Shown here: positions 21,095 to 32,283 of the stretch, piece after piece
How positions within the stretch are numbered: position 1 is the first letter of the stretch
How the letters are laid out: every line of letters starts with the position of its first letter
Source: Asterias amurensis
Lineage: Eukaryota; Echinodermata; Asteroidea; Forcipulatida; Asteriidae
Assembly: GCF_032118995.1 (NCBI RefSeq)
Contig: NC_092657.1
Span: forward strand, 16,226,181-16,290,180
Direction: 5' to 3'
Length of the DNA stretch: 64,000 nucleotides
Notes under the pieces: model-generated
The model's database searches: none
Told to the model about the DNA's origin: nothing
The model's input: only the letters and a program-made list of their open reading frames with translations
Translations under genes and position numbers: made by a program

Positions 21095-22309
21095 TGTTGT
21101 GCTCCGGTGCGTTTAGTCTACCTGCAGTACACTCGTTTCCTTTGTGATTTATCTGCGCTGATAAGCATCGTTTTTCATGCGTGACCTCGATTTGAATATT
21201 AATTAGTCCAAAGGGCTTCTGAATGTCAGTCCTTTTTTTTGGCCTTATCTAAAAAGTATTGACAAAAATAATGTACCTGTTCATTGAAATGAAGACCATA
21301 TCTGTCGTTTTGTACGAAACAAATCGGTGCAACTCAAATTTTAAAAAGAGAAATTTGTACGTAAAAAAAATGGCTTTAAAAGAAAGAAAACAAGTCATAA
21401 AAACACGACAAATTTTCCCGTTAGGAGTGTTGGCAAGAGTCCCCAATACATGGATAAATTATTGCATATTCTTTCAGGAAATGTTAAAAGCGAGACCGGA
21501 TCTTACCTAGTCCAGTCAGGATACAGCGATTTCCACCGTCAATGCAAAACTCCCATTACGAAAAAATCGCTGTAGTTTTTGAGAAATGAGTAAAGCAAGT
21601 CACAAAAATAGTTTCCGACTCGGGAGACGAACACTATTTAAGCATGTAAAACGTATTTTCGTGACCCTTTTTTTTTTTTTTTTTTTTTTTACTTATTTCT
21701 CATAAAACTACAGCACCCAACCAAGTAACTATTTTTTTTAGTTTTCTACCATAGGTATTTTTCAATGGTGTAAGTTGACTGTACATATTATGTGGACATT
21801 GTGTTTTGTGTTTATTTATTATTTTTTTATTTTTAATATTTAGACATACACAAAAGTAACAAGTCAGACTGCGTCTGTCAAGGTTAAAACAAACGTATAA
21901 GAACTGTCATCAAATGATGTGTAAAACCAGGCACATGTCTTACACAAAGTACTGGCATTCCTTTAATTAGAAAGTCTTCAAAAGCTTCCACAAGGACTGT
22001 TTTTACTAAAACGCAGCTCAAGGCATTGTAATTTGTTTGTGCTTCCCAAGTTAATATCATCGTCTTGAAGGCCGTGTGATTGTTTGCCGCTTGAAAAAAA
22101 AAGTTAATTACGGACAGACTCCACGAAGCACTAACCAGAAAATAATATCGTTATACGTGTTGACAGGCATCTCATTTTAAAGGACTGGCCAATTTGGTGG
22201 TGAATACTCTGGCTAAGTATGGATATAATGAGTACCGACAAAGAGCCTTAATTACATAATCGCTGCTGCCAAGGCTTTTAAACATGCAAGCATAGTTATT
22301 GTTCACTAT

Positions 22310-22706
22310 TTAAAGGCACTGGGCACCTTTGGGAAACGACTAAGACCAGTCTTCTCACATGACGTGTCTCAATAAATGCATAAAATAACAAACCTGTGAA
22401 CAAACAAATGACTACCTTAATTTGTCGTCGAAGTTGCGCCCGAGAGAATAATGGAATAAAACAAAAACGCTGTGTGTTTTCAGATGCTTCAAGTAGACAC
22501 CTTACCAGCTGAAGTCTCGAATTATACACAATTCAAATATTTTAGTGAGAAACTACTTCTTTCTCAACAACTACATACCTTCAGAGGGAGCCGTTTGTCA
22601 CAATGTTTTATACTATCAACTGCTCTCAATTGCTAGCTCGTTACCAAGTAAATTATTATGCTAGTAATTACTTTGAGTGATTACCATTGGTGTCCAGTGC
22701 ATTTTA
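22310..22706. mobile_element. MITE, GACCAGTCTTCTCAC family
   Basis: Diagnostic order: GACCAGTCTTCTCAC, ATAAAATAACAAACCTGTGA, AGAGGGAGCCGTTTGTCACA, ATGTTTTATACTATCAAC, TTTGAGTGATTACCATTGG. The family is the most frequent in the window. Confidence 0.6.
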
Positions 22707-22780
22707 ACTGACCAAATGTTCATAAAACTCCAAGCCATCCCAACTTGAAGGTCTGGCCAACATGATGACGAAAATTTGGT

Positions 22781-23124
22781 TTAAAGAAGTACGTTGCCTT
22801 GGATCGATCGAGTTGGTCTTTGAAAAGCGTTGGTAACCGTTTGTTATAAAATGCCTATGGTTGAAAAGAGGTTTTAAAGGTAGAATACAATGATCTACAT
22901 ACATTTACGTGGTTTTCATTTTACTTTGTGAACTAACACAAATTTGACTCCCATAATTGGCCGACCATGTTTTTCGACGATGTATTAAAAGAACAATCAC
23001 GCAATTTCGAGTGATACTTGTGTGGATCATTATATCTTTCTAATCATATGCATTTTTTTAACAAACGGTTACAAACGCTTTTCAAAGACCAACTCTGCCG
23101 ATCCAAGGCAACATGTTCCTTTAA
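22781..23124. mobile_element. TTAA-flanked palindromic element (ACGTTGCCTTGGATC family)
   Basis: Bounded by TTAAAG and CTTTAA, with opposed ACGTTGCCTTGGATC and GATCCAAGGCAACATGTT ends and an internal TGACTCCCATAA block. Older copy: several indels between the arms. Confidence 0.7.
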
Positions 23125-23906
23125 GTGTGGATAACGAGCATCGACCAAAAGCCCTAATTACAGAAACGGTACTGCCAAGGTATTGTTAATCAAGATTATT
23201 ATTGGTATTCCAGTTAACTGTTCAAACGTGTATAAAACCCCAGGCCTTTCAAGTTTAAAGGTCTGGTCATTATGAGAGCGATTACTCTGTCTAAGTGGGG
23301 ATATCGAACAACAGCCTTAATAATAGAATCGCTACTGCCAAGGTTTTTAATATGCGAAAGTTATATTGGTATTCAATTTACTACACACGTAGACTTGACT
23401 CAAGCCCCAAATCGTCTAATCGTCAGAAAACTTCCCCAACCGTGCCGCGACTCGGTACCGCAATAGCTGCATTTTGACGGTTGATACGCTTATGGATGTC
23501 TCTCATGAGAACGGGACTTGAATCAAGTCTACTGCCAACGTAACTATTAACGAACTTGACCGAGAATAACACAGCCAATCAAAACCCGCCACAGTTGCTG
23601 TGTGTGGGTTAATCTTCAAGCTGATACACGGTTCGGGCACTGTATCTATACCACTGCTGCGAATACGTTGAAGGGTGAAGTCGATAAGTCGAGCTTACTG
23701 CAATACAATTTTCAGATAATACCACAGAGTAAGTTGATTTTATTGATACTAACTGTTAACAGTGACTTTCCCTGCTGCAATAAATACCGCTTTAGAGTAT
23801 CCATCAACGTTTGTTCGATTTGTTTGATTGATTACTTTGATTGAATCAAAGACTACTGCCAGTGGCTTTTTCAACTAAAAGTTTGAACAGTTTAGAATAT
23901 CTACAA

Positions 23907-24890
23907 ATGATCAACATGGAATTCATTATCACAGTCTTGTTTCTGATTTTGCAAACCTGCCAGTGTGCAAACCAGCAACGGTTCATCGAAACATTCTACT
24001 TCGCTGGAAACCGAGCCTTACAGAGTTATGTGTTTCAGCGCAAGACTGTATCCTCTCCAGTGATATGTGGGCGAGACTGCTCTATGGATCCACAGTGTGC
24101 ATCATTCAACTACCAAATAGATGACCGTGTTTGTGAGTTAAACAATATCACCAGAGCAAACAGCCCCGATGACTTTATCGAATCGCAAGGAAGTGTGTAC
24201 TATGATGAAACAGTGACCACTCTTTCATTCGACATTCCTATAAAGAAATGTACTAGCTGTCTGGAGTTGTATCAAATCGGTTACCGCAGCAATGGTTTGT
24301 ACACAGTCTTTCCCATAAGTCTTACTGATGGGTTACAGGTTTTCTGTGATATGGAGACAGATGGAGGGGGCTGGATCGTAATCCAGAGAAGACAAGATGG
24401 AACTGTTGACTTTTTTCGTACATGGGCTGATTACCAATCTGGGTTTGGTGATCTGCAGAATGAGTTCTGGTTGGGGAATGACATCCTGCGTGACCTTACT
24501 GGGTCAGGTCAATGGGAGCTCAGAGTAGATATGGAAGATTGGCAGTCCGACACATCATGGGCTTCTTATGGTGAGTTTGCTGTTACAGGTGACAACTACG
24601 CTGTACAAGTTGGTTCATATGATGCTCAGAGTACAGCAGGTGATTCAATGACATTTCACAATGGTCTTTCCTTTGCAACGAAAGATCGGGAAAATGGTGA
24701 ACATAACGCGCCTTGTGCCAAGGATTTTGAAGGTGCCTGGTGGTTTAAAGACTGCTTTCGGGCTCATCTGAATGGGAAATACTACCCACAGCAAGATGTT
24801 CCGTTTTCACATGGAATACAATGGGCCATTAAGAATGGATTTGAATTTTCCCTCCAAAAATGCAGCATGAAAATCCGGCAAGTTTTGTAA
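23907..24890 (+). CDS. Intronless fibrinogen-related protein: signal peptide, PAN/apple, FBG
   Basis: The likely start is ATG 23907; the ATG at 23916 has a better context (AAC before, G after). The open frame continues upstream but without an ATG. Protein of 327 (or 324) residues. EFIITVLFLILQTCQCA is a signal peptide. Then a PAN/apple-like module: C-G-R-D-C, C-ASFNY, C-ELN. Then a complete FBG domain: CLELYQIGYRSNGLYTVFP, FCDMETDGGGWIVIQRRQDG, EFWLGNDILRDLT, STAGDSMTFHNG, KDRENG, CAKDFEGAWWFKDC and KCSMKIRQ. It is probably a secreted, ficolin-like recognition lectin. It lacks introns, unlike the gene at 153-9144, which suggests retroposition or intron loss. A possible 5'UTR intron (donor GTAAGT at 23728) and a CCAAT at 23574 are weak. 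Confidence 0.93.
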   Translation: MINMEFIITVLFLILQTCQCANQQRFIETFYFAGNRALQSYVFQRKTVSSPVICGRDCSMDPQCASFNYQIDDRVCELNNITRANSPDDFIESQGSVYYDETVTTLSFDIPIKKCTSCLELYQIGYRSNGLYTVFPISLTDGLQVFCDMETDGGGWIVIQRRQDGTVDFFRTWADYQSGFGDLQNEFWLGNDILRDLTGSGQWELRVDMEDWQSDTSWASYGEFAVTGDNYAVQVGSYDAQSTAGDSMTFHNGLSFATKDRENGEHNAPCAKDFEGAWWFKDCFRAHLNGKYYPQQDVPFSHGIQWAIKNGFEFSLQKCSMKIRQVL

Positions 24891-24945
24891 TTATCAACTC
24901 AATCATCTAACTTGCTTTCCATTGAGAAAACAAATTCACAAGGAA

Positions 24946-24951
24946 AATAAA
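24946..24951 (+). terminator. Polyadenylation signal AATAAA
   Basis: Canonical hexamer 55 bp after the stop codon of the intronless fibrinogen-related gene, followed by a T-rich stretch. Position and context fit a short 3'UTR. Confidence 0.7.
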
Positions 24952-25883
24952 GCTTTTTTTCTGACTATTTCTTAAAACATTTGATAACGAAAACTTGTTT
25001 AAACATTTCTAAATACAGCCACCCAAGTTGAAAAGTTTACACTAATAAGTTAGCGGTCGCTTTTGTTTACAGCTTACGAATCAAGTTTGGAAAAACAAAA
25101 GTCAACAATCAATTGAAATATTTGAGTGTGAGTGTGTATACGAACATATAAATAGATACATACATATATAATTTTTTTTTCGTTTTAATAAACAACCTTA
25201 CGATATTATGAGATGAAACTATTTTGGACATCTAAGTTGTTTGTTTCAACACTTCAGATTGCTTGTTGGATAGGCCTACATGTTACACTCTAACTATCAA
25301 AGTCAAAAATAAACTACTTTGGCATCGGAATCGACTTTTTTTTGATGAACCGAAAATGGTGCAGTTGCAGAAGTCCAGTCTAAATAAAAATCACTTTCAA
25401 ATAATTCTGTTATCGAATCTGAAACGTCCGTTCGACTGAATTGTTCGTAAAGATCAGTAAAATTACTTGATGTCATAAACATGTTTTCATCCAAGAAAAA
25501 GCAATTGATAAGAAGAATTTATTGCAAAGATTAGTACAACAGCAATTTCTTTTTTAGTAATAATCAGTTTGTTTTTCAAATTTGATGAAGTGGACATGTC
25601 ATTCGTTTATTAGCTGCTAATTTAAACAGAGTTTGCAGAGTGCTTAGGAAATTACTTTTTGAATCTTATCTTTATATTAATTATATTGAATTACTTAATA
25701 TAATAATATTAGCCGTATGACAAAAAAAAATAGTTTAAAAACAGTTCTTTGATTATTATGAGCCTTCACTCATCCAAGGAAACAGAAAGATGGATCAGAA
25801 GAAATAATTGCAAAGGTCAGTACAACAGCAACATTACTTCTGGATTAGTAAGTCAGATAACTATATCATTAAAAGCAGTGCAC

Positions 25884-26268
25884 TGAGTGGACACTATTGG
25901 TAATTGTCAAAGAATACCCTTCACAGTTGGTGTATCTCAACGAATGAATAAACTAATTAACCTGTGAAAATTTGAGCTCAATCGGCCATCGAAATTGCGA
26001 GATAATAATGAAATAAAAAAAACACCCTTGTCACACAAAGTTGTGTGCGTTAAGATGGTTGATTTCGAGACCTCAAGTTCTAAATCTGAGGTCTTGAAAT
26101 CAAATTCGCGGAAAATTACTTTTTTGTTTTTACTATGGCACTTCAGATGGAGCCGTTTCTCACAATGTTTTATACCATCAACCTCTCCCCATTACTCGTC
26201 ACAAAGAAAGGTTTATGATATTAATAATTATTTTTAGTAATAACCAACAGTGTCCACTGCCTTTAACT
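25884..26268. mobile_element. MITE, GACCAGTCTTCTCAC family, with internal hairpin
   Basis: Contains TTTCGAGACCTCAAGTTC opposed to the inverted TCTGAGGTCTTGAAATCA, then AGATGGAGCCGTTTCTCACA and AATAACCAACAGTGTCCACT. It interrupts the tandem array. Confidence 0.65.
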
Positions 26269-26488
26269 GCAAACTGCTAATTCAAACGGTTGTTGTTGTT
26301 GTTGTTGAGTGTTGTAGAAAGTCCGATTTGAAGAAGGCTACACTCGTTTAGTATACCATAATTGTTTTAATCTGTTTTAGTTGTTATGTGTAGACCTTGT
26401 TTAGAAACAAAACTATTGGATAGCTTAAATTATGTCACATCAAAGAACAGAAAAATATGGACCTGATGAAATGATTGTAAAGAACACG

Positions 26489-26752
26489 GCCCAATGTCAT
26501 GGCTCTGCTTACCGTAAGCACAGAATCGGCGCCTATGGAAGCAGGGAATTGTGTGCTTACGGCAAGCGTATGTCACGGGTAAGCGGCGAATTTTGGCTTG
26601 TGCGCGTGCGTACTCAACGTATTATATATATGACTCCACGTTACAAGGCATTCTACGTTTACTAGTGCAGAAAATCGGCGCTAGCATGTCAAGCGAAGAA
26701 TCGCGATCGTAAGCGCAGAATTTGGCGGTAAGCAGAGCAATGGAATTGGGCC
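26489..26752. mobile_element. Fold-back element inserted in an array unit
   Basis: Ends GGCCCAATGTCATGGCTCTG and inverted AGAGCAATGGAATTGGGCC, with inner GTAAGCACAGAATCGG / CGTAAGCGCAGAATTTGG. It splits an array unit exactly between ATTGTAAAGA and GTACAACAGCAAC. Confidence 0.7.
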
Positions 26753-27737
26753 CAGTACAACAGCAACATTCCCTTTGTGGAAACTTGAAGTGTGCTTCAA
26801 ATTTGCTGGCGCGAATATCGCACTATTGTGAACTGCTAATTCAAACAGTTGTTGTTGTCAGAGTGTTTTAGAAAGTACATTTTGAAGAAGGCTTTTCTTT
26901 TTAGTGTAAATAATTATAAAAATCTTATTGATATATTCGTCTGAAAAGTAGATCAGAAAGAACAATCTTGATGACTGTACATTTTTTCTGTGTTAACCTT
27001 AGGATTAGACAAAAGCTTATTGGATGTATATAAACATTTATTTGTATTATTTGTATTACATTTACACAAATCTTATTGTTATATTCGTCTAAAAAGTAGA
27101 TTAGAAAGAACAATCTGGATGACTGTATATTTGTTTCTGTGTTAACCATAGATTAGACAAAAGCTGATTGGATGTTTATAAACATTTACTCATCCAATGA
27201 AACAAAAATTGTGATCAGAAGAAATGATTGCAAAGATCGGTACAACAGCAACAATTCCTTTCTAGAATCGTAAATGTTTGGTTTTAAGTTGTTTTAATGA
27301 AGCATTTGTTGTTGTCGGAGTTTTTAAGACAGTACATTTTAAAGAAGGTTGTTTTTATTTTAATAATATTAGTTGCCATAAGCTTGAACTGTTATCTCTG
27401 TGGGAGTTAGAGTAATTTTATTTATTTATTTATTTTTTTTTTTTTTCGGGGGGGGGGGATGACTGGACTCATCTGAAAAAAAAAAAAACATATGGATCCG
27501 AAGAAATTACTGCAAAGATCAGGACAACAAATGTTTGGTTTGAGTTTGATGACGCAGATTATTTTGAACTGATAAATCAAACATTTGTAGTTGTTAGGCC
27601 ATAGAGTGTTTAAGGAAGTACAATTTGAAGGAGGTTGTTTATATATTAATAATCTTATTTGTCGAAGCTTTAACTTTTATATGTTGTGTGAAAATTTGAT
27701 TTGAAAAAATAAAAAATATATATACATATATATATAT

Positions 27738-28145
27738 CAAATAATAAACCACAAGGGAAACTGAATGGGTACATTTTTTTAAAATGATTTAGGATTGAAC
27801 AAAGACAAATTGACTAGAGCGGGATTTGAACCAACGACCTCCGGTTTAACGTGCCGGCGCTCTACCAACTGAGCTATCTAGCCCTATGTTGGTAGTCTCC
27901 CAGTTTTCTCAATATCCTTGTTCGAGGTGCCTGTCAGAAGCCATTAAACCGCAAACTGCCATGTAGCCAGGGATCACACCCGGGTAACGATAGAACCTGG
28001 GAAGCGGCAGACAGGGGATCGCCTTAAGGGGGTGCGACTTTGTGTATCAGATATCAAATAATAAACCATTTTTTGTTTAATGATTTAGGATTGAACAAAG
28101 AAATATTGACTAGAGCGGGATTTGAACCAACGACCTCCGGTTTAA
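27738..28145 (-). mobile_element. tRNA-derived SINE, one full and one partial copy in tandem
   Basis: On the minus strand TAGCTCAGTTGGTAGAGC (A box and D stem) and GGTCGTTGGTTCAAATCC (B box) lie at 27814-27886. The acceptor arms still pair, but the anticodon stem has a mismatch and the base before the anticodon is not U, so it is a tRNA fossil rather than a gene. A second copy of the flank plus the first half of the tRNA part is at 28054-28145. A third copy is at 53669-53752. Confidence 0.7.
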
Positions 28146-28600
28146 AGTTGTGTTATCAATCAAGTCTGAAGCTTGGGAAGTTGTAGAGCTATCGTTAGAA
28201 TTAAATCGCTGCTATAGAATTGCTTCAAACGAACCAACCATAAAGATAAAATTAACTCAGACGAAGACGTGCTTACTTAGGAAAGACCATCAGGGATAAT
28301 GCATTGATAAGTAAATAAAGGCTCCGGCCTTCTGTATCGCATGGCCACGACCATGCAATGTTTTAATCGGCAGTTAATATACAGCTAATTCCACCAAAGA
28401 TTCAACTGGCGACACCATTTTTTTTGTTTTTGTTTTTTTTGCCACGTGGTTGCTGGACTACAATTTGTCTCCAAACACAGCACAACCCTATGGGCAGACT
28501 ACTCTAGCACCCCCCCCCCCTCCGCCCCCGTATTCGCCCATGCGTTTCTTGTACACAAAATTGCTTTTAATATTGCAAGTTGTCGAAACTCTCCCAATGA

Positions 28601-28852
28601 GTGCGTTCGATCTTCCCTGTGTCGACCCACGCGGGTGCTCACCCGGGTGTGCCCCTGACAAGCACTTGTCGAACGACCACACTCGCCCTCTCGTGGTGAC
28701 GTCATGCACCTCGGGACAGCCCTAGGTGACCCGTTTCACAAGCAGGGGATTTGGGGCTGACCCAGGTCAGGCCCTGGAATGACATCAAAGCTATTGGAAC
28801 GTACCGTGTGAGATCGGCGACGACCCAGGGAAGCTTATCGATCACTGCACCC
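28601..28852. mobile_element. Palindromic element, GTGCGTTCG family
   Basis: Starts GTGCGTTCGATCTTCCCTG, ends inverted GACCCAGGGAAGCTTATCGA...GCACCC. Inner CACTCGCCCTCTCGTGGTGA is shared with 51233-51479. Confidence 0.6.
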
Positions 28853-29215
28853 AACGGCTCGGGCTTTCCTGCTGCATGCCCGCCCTCTATTGGTCGAGCC
28901 AAACCTAAACTAAACTCCTAAACTAAACTAGCGGTGATCAAGCATATAGTTATAATATTGATATCAGAAGACTTTCTCCTTTAATTTGCTGAGATGAAGA
29001 GCAAGGAGCCATTCCAACTGCTTTTCTCCACATGATTCAAGCTTCCCTACCATACATAATTCAAATCAATAACAGTTTAATTCAATTTCATTCAATAAAT
29101 TAAATTAAATTAAATTCATTCAGTAACATTAACATTTCAAAGTAGTCTTTGTTGGGGACGTTCGCTGTGTTATTATCGTAGTCGCCGATATCGCAACATT
29201 ACCTGAAGCTAGGTA

Positions 29216-29558
29216 TAGACGATGTGACCTATGTTTACATTTAAACTGCCCTCTGTTTACAAAACACTATACGTCATGTTTCGCCGGGCAAAGAGTTGCG
29301 TAGTCAATGGACCCAATCCACAAGTGGGGCTCTTGGGGCTGGCTCACGTGGCGACGTGTCTGGGTTTTTTCCCTGGTTCGAGGACGAACGTGGGGTAATT
29401 GTGTGCCCACGTTCGTCCTGGAAAAAATTAAAATACGTAACATCGGGGGTCGACCCAGGGAAGCTAAACGAACGTACCCATTGTAAGATTGCCCGGTGGT
29501 ATGCGCGCGAATCATGTTATGGTTTTCGTGTGACGTCAAGGTCACATCGTCTATATGT
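29216..29558. mobile_element. Palindromic element, GACGATGTGACC family, split by a second element
   Basis: Ends TATAGACGATGTGACCTATG and GTGACGTCAAGGTCACATCG. An uninterrupted copy at 54245-54432 shows what belongs to it (GCCCTCTGTT, TTCGCCGGGCAAA, GTGTTATGGTTT). The middle, about 29330-29482, belongs to the GTGCGTTCG family. Confidence 0.65.
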
Positions 29559-29761
29559 AGAGTACCACACGATCACGCATCCAAGGCAGGCTATGTAGCG
29601 CCCTCTACCGGTGACTAACAAAAACAAAAGCCTCGCCAAACAAAACTTTATACGACGTCGTTTCAATACTCTTTTTTCGAGTTCCTCGACCACGCAATAC
29701 TTCCCTACTCTGTTGAATTGGATTAGGCCTTTTTATAGTCGGTTAGCTTGTCTATCACGCT

Positions 29762-30072
29762 TTAAAGGGAAAGTACACCTTTGGTAATTGTCAAAGACCA
29801 GTCTTCTCACTTGGTATATCTCATCATTTGCATAAAATAACAAGCTTGTGAAAATTTGGGCTCAATCGGTCATCGAAGGTACAAGAATAATGATGAAATA
29901 AAAAACACCCTTGTTTGACGAATTTGTGTGCTTTCAGATAGGAATAAAATACTTCTAGCTAGAAGTACTTTACTATTTTAGTGAGAAATTAGCTCTTTAA
30001 AAAAGCTCGTTACCAAGTTAGTTTTTAAGGTTATATTTGTTTTGAGTAATTACCAAACATGTACCTTCCCGT
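29762..30072. mobile_element. MITE, GACCAGTCTTCTCAC family, deleted copy
   Basis: Contains GGTAATTGTCAAAGACCAG, GAAAATTTGGGCTCAATCGG, the hairpin CTTCTAGCTAGAAG, and TTTGAGTAATTACCAAACAT. It lacks the central GAGGGAGCCGTTTCTC block. Confidence 0.6.
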
Positions 30073-30229
30073 TAAATAGGAGGACTTTAAATGTTTGAAC
30101 ATTATCCCCAAAAGTGTAAGTACGAACAAACATGTTGTTTGTAAGCTGTCCCGACATACCTCCCATGGGAAATCTTTCATATAGAACATTGCTTTTTACA
30201 GGTGCCCAGCTTTATCATTGTGTTGCCGT

Positions 30230-31310
30230 TTTGTCTGAATAATTGTAATGCTTGATCGCATGATTGAACTAAACAAAACTAAGCAATATTTAAACAATAA
30301 TTTGAAACGTATACATTTTGTGTAACTGCCGCTTTGCATGGATGCTTGCTAATTATTATGTTTCGCCTGATAGAACTCAAAGACAAAGTTTCATTTAAGT
30401 AATGGTTTAAAAACTTTTCATTTTTTATATTTTGTTTGCCGTTTTGCACGATTGCTTGTGACGATTTATTTGCATGATTGAACTCAAAAACAGTACATTC
30501 AAATAAAGATTTTGAAAAGTAGTAATTTGTTTTGCCGTGTTGCATTGAATCCTTGGTATGCTTAATCGCATGATTGAACCTATCTAAAAAGTTACATTTT
30601 CTGTTTAAGAAATTGTTTTGAACAGTAAACCTTTGTGTTACCGCGTTGCATTGAAAGCTTGTAATGGTATATTTCATGAATTAACTCGAAAAAAAAAACC
30701 ACATTTATAATAATGGTTTTAAAAAAGTAAACATGTTTCTTGACGTGTTGCATTGAATGCTCGCAATGGTCTATTGCCTGATGGGGAAAAACAAGTGTTT
30801 TAAAGGTAAACGTATATGTTTTGCCATACTGAACGAATGCTTGCAATGACGTATTGATCGATGGAACTCAAAAACAAAGTAATTATATAAATAATAGTTT
30901 TGAAACGTATACGATTGTGTTGCCGTGTAGCAGTGAATGCTTGCAATGGATTATTGCCCGATGGAACTCAAAAACAAAGTTATTATTTTTAAATAATGGT
31001 TTTGAAAAGTAAACATTTGTGTTGCCGCGTTGCAGTGAGTGCTTGCAATGGTTAATTGCATAATTGAACTAAAACACAAAGTTATTATTTAAATGAGAAG
31101 TAAATAAATGTTGATTGATTTGAGAAAAAAAAATAAAAAATAAAATAAATAAAAAAATGTCCTGCCGCGTTGAATGGATGCATGCTTATATTTTTAACTC
31201 CATTAACATAGTTACATTTCAATAGCGGTTTTGAAAAAAAAAGTAAGCACTTATTTCGTTTTGCCGTGTCGCAGTGAATGCTCGCAATGGTAATCGCCCG
31301 AGGGAAAACA
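30230..31310 (+). repeat. Tandem array of about nine 100-140-bp units
   Basis: Repeating order: TTGCCGTGTTGCAGTGAATGC, TTGCAATGGTTTATTGC-like, TGATGGAACTCAAAAACAAA, TTATTATTTAAATAATGG, TTTTGAAAAGTAAACAT. Units are diverged and AT-rich. The minus-strand open frames across the array are by-products. Confidence 0.8.
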
Positions 31311-31424
31311 ATGTTTAACACTAAACAAAAAATGTTGTCTAAACAGTATTGTTCAAATGAACCAGAACGCGCTTATGGCTACAACATCGGTATTATCACT
31401 AAACCTGGTTCAGTTTGTGCTGTC

Positions 31425-31765
31425 TGATACCTTTAAAGTCACAACTTCTATATCAAATAACAAACCTGTGAAAATTTGGGCTTAATCGGTCATCGGAGTC
31501 GGGAGAAAATAACGGGAAAACCCATAATCAGCGCGTTTCGCCGTATCATGACATGTGTTTAAAATAAATCCGTAATTCTCGTTAACGAGAATTGATATTG
31601 TTTTACTGTTTTCTCAAAAAGTAAAGCATTTCATTGAATAATATTTCAAGAGAAGTATTTCACCACTATTTTCTGTAAACCCTGTAAGTTATTTGTAAAT
31701 CTGTGAACCTTTTTTTTTTTTTTTTTTTCTGTACCGAAAGGGTCCAATGGCTTTAAGGCATAGAT
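31425..31765. mobile_element. Palindromic element, CATTGGACCCTTTCGGTA family (inverted)
   Basis: Same inner blocks as 15278-15640 and 63545-63925 in opposite orientation: AATTTGGGCTTAATCGG, TTCTCGTTAACGAGAATT, GTACCGAAAGGGTCCAATGG. A long T run lies at 31711-31729. Confidence 0.65.
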
Positions 31766-31918
31766 TTCCGTATGGGTTCGTTGTGCAGAGATTGTTGAAT
31801 CGCTGTACAAAAGGGGATTAGTTGTGGCGACAACATAGGCATACTTGGATCTTTTCAACTTATTATGCCATGGCCAGTACCTTGTAAAACAGTACATGGT
31901 TCTACCTAACAGAATAAA

Positions 31919-32159
31919 GGCCCAATTTCATAGAGCTGCTAAGCACACAAACTTGCTAAGCATGAAATTTCTTCCTCGATAAAAACAGGATTACCAGTCA
32001 AATTTCCATTTGTTGCATAGTACTTGTTACTGGTATTCAGCTTTTGTTTGCTTATCCTGAAAATCACATGGAAATGTTAGTAATCCTGTTTTTTTATCAC
32101 GGACGACAGTTCATGCTAAGCAAATATGTGTGCTTAGCAGCTCTATGAAATTGGGGCCA
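31919..32159. mobile_element. Palindromic element, CCCAATTTCATAGAGCTGC family
   Basis: Left GGCCCAATTTCATAGAGCTG, right TAGCAGCTCTATGAAATTGG. Inner GTTACTGGTATTCAGC...TTTGCTTA blocks recur in the copies at 47952 and 48793. Confidence 0.8.
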
Positions 32160-32283
32160 GAGCTTTAGTTGAGCGGTAGACTGCTGTGTTTGACTCCTCA
32201 CTACACCCTATGGTGTTTCAAATATAGCTGAATCACAAAGTATTGTAACGGCTCAAAACGAACTGAGAAAGCTTTATGTTTGT

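Larger units (their letters stand above)
22185..23400 (+). repeat. Three diverged copies of a repeat unit upstream of the second fibrinogen-related gene
   Basis: Shared order in each: TCTGGCCA/TCTGGTCA, CTCTGGCTAAGT-like, TGGATAT(A/C)..GA, GCCTTAATTACA, GCTACTGCCAAGG-like. Copies lie at about 22185-22300, 22720-22780 plus 23125-23200 (split by a MITE), and 23250-23400. Confidence 0.55.
25490..27700 (+). repeat. Degenerate tandem array downstream of the second fibrinogen-related gene
   Basis: Recurring block: CATCC-rich start, AGA/GGATCAGAAGAAAT, ATTGCAAAG, TCAGTACAACAGCAAC, AACTGCTAATTCAAAC, TTGTTGTTGT, GTACATTTTGAAGAAGG. Recognisable units start near 25490, 25770, 26440, 27180 and 27480, with further copies of one part at 26935-27170. 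Unit length varies because other elements have inserted. Confidence 0.6.

Noticed and set aside
25303..25494. 63-codon acidic minus-strand frame
   Set aside because: No ATG at its beginning (first in-frame ATG is four codons in), no domain, next to a degenerate array; could not be separated from chance.
27814..27886. Possible functional tRNA gene on the minus strand
   Set aside because: Acceptor and D arms pair, but the anticodon stem has a mismatch, position 33 is not U and the T stem has a mismatch; a second copy in tandem shows it is a SINE.
28488..28709. Glycine-rich minus-strand frame
   Set aside because: The glycine run is the poly-C tract at 28511 read backwards, next to a palindromic element.
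30279..30846. Minus-strand frames of 132 and 84 codons
   Set aside because: They lie entirely in the 100-140-bp tandem array and inherit its repeat pattern.
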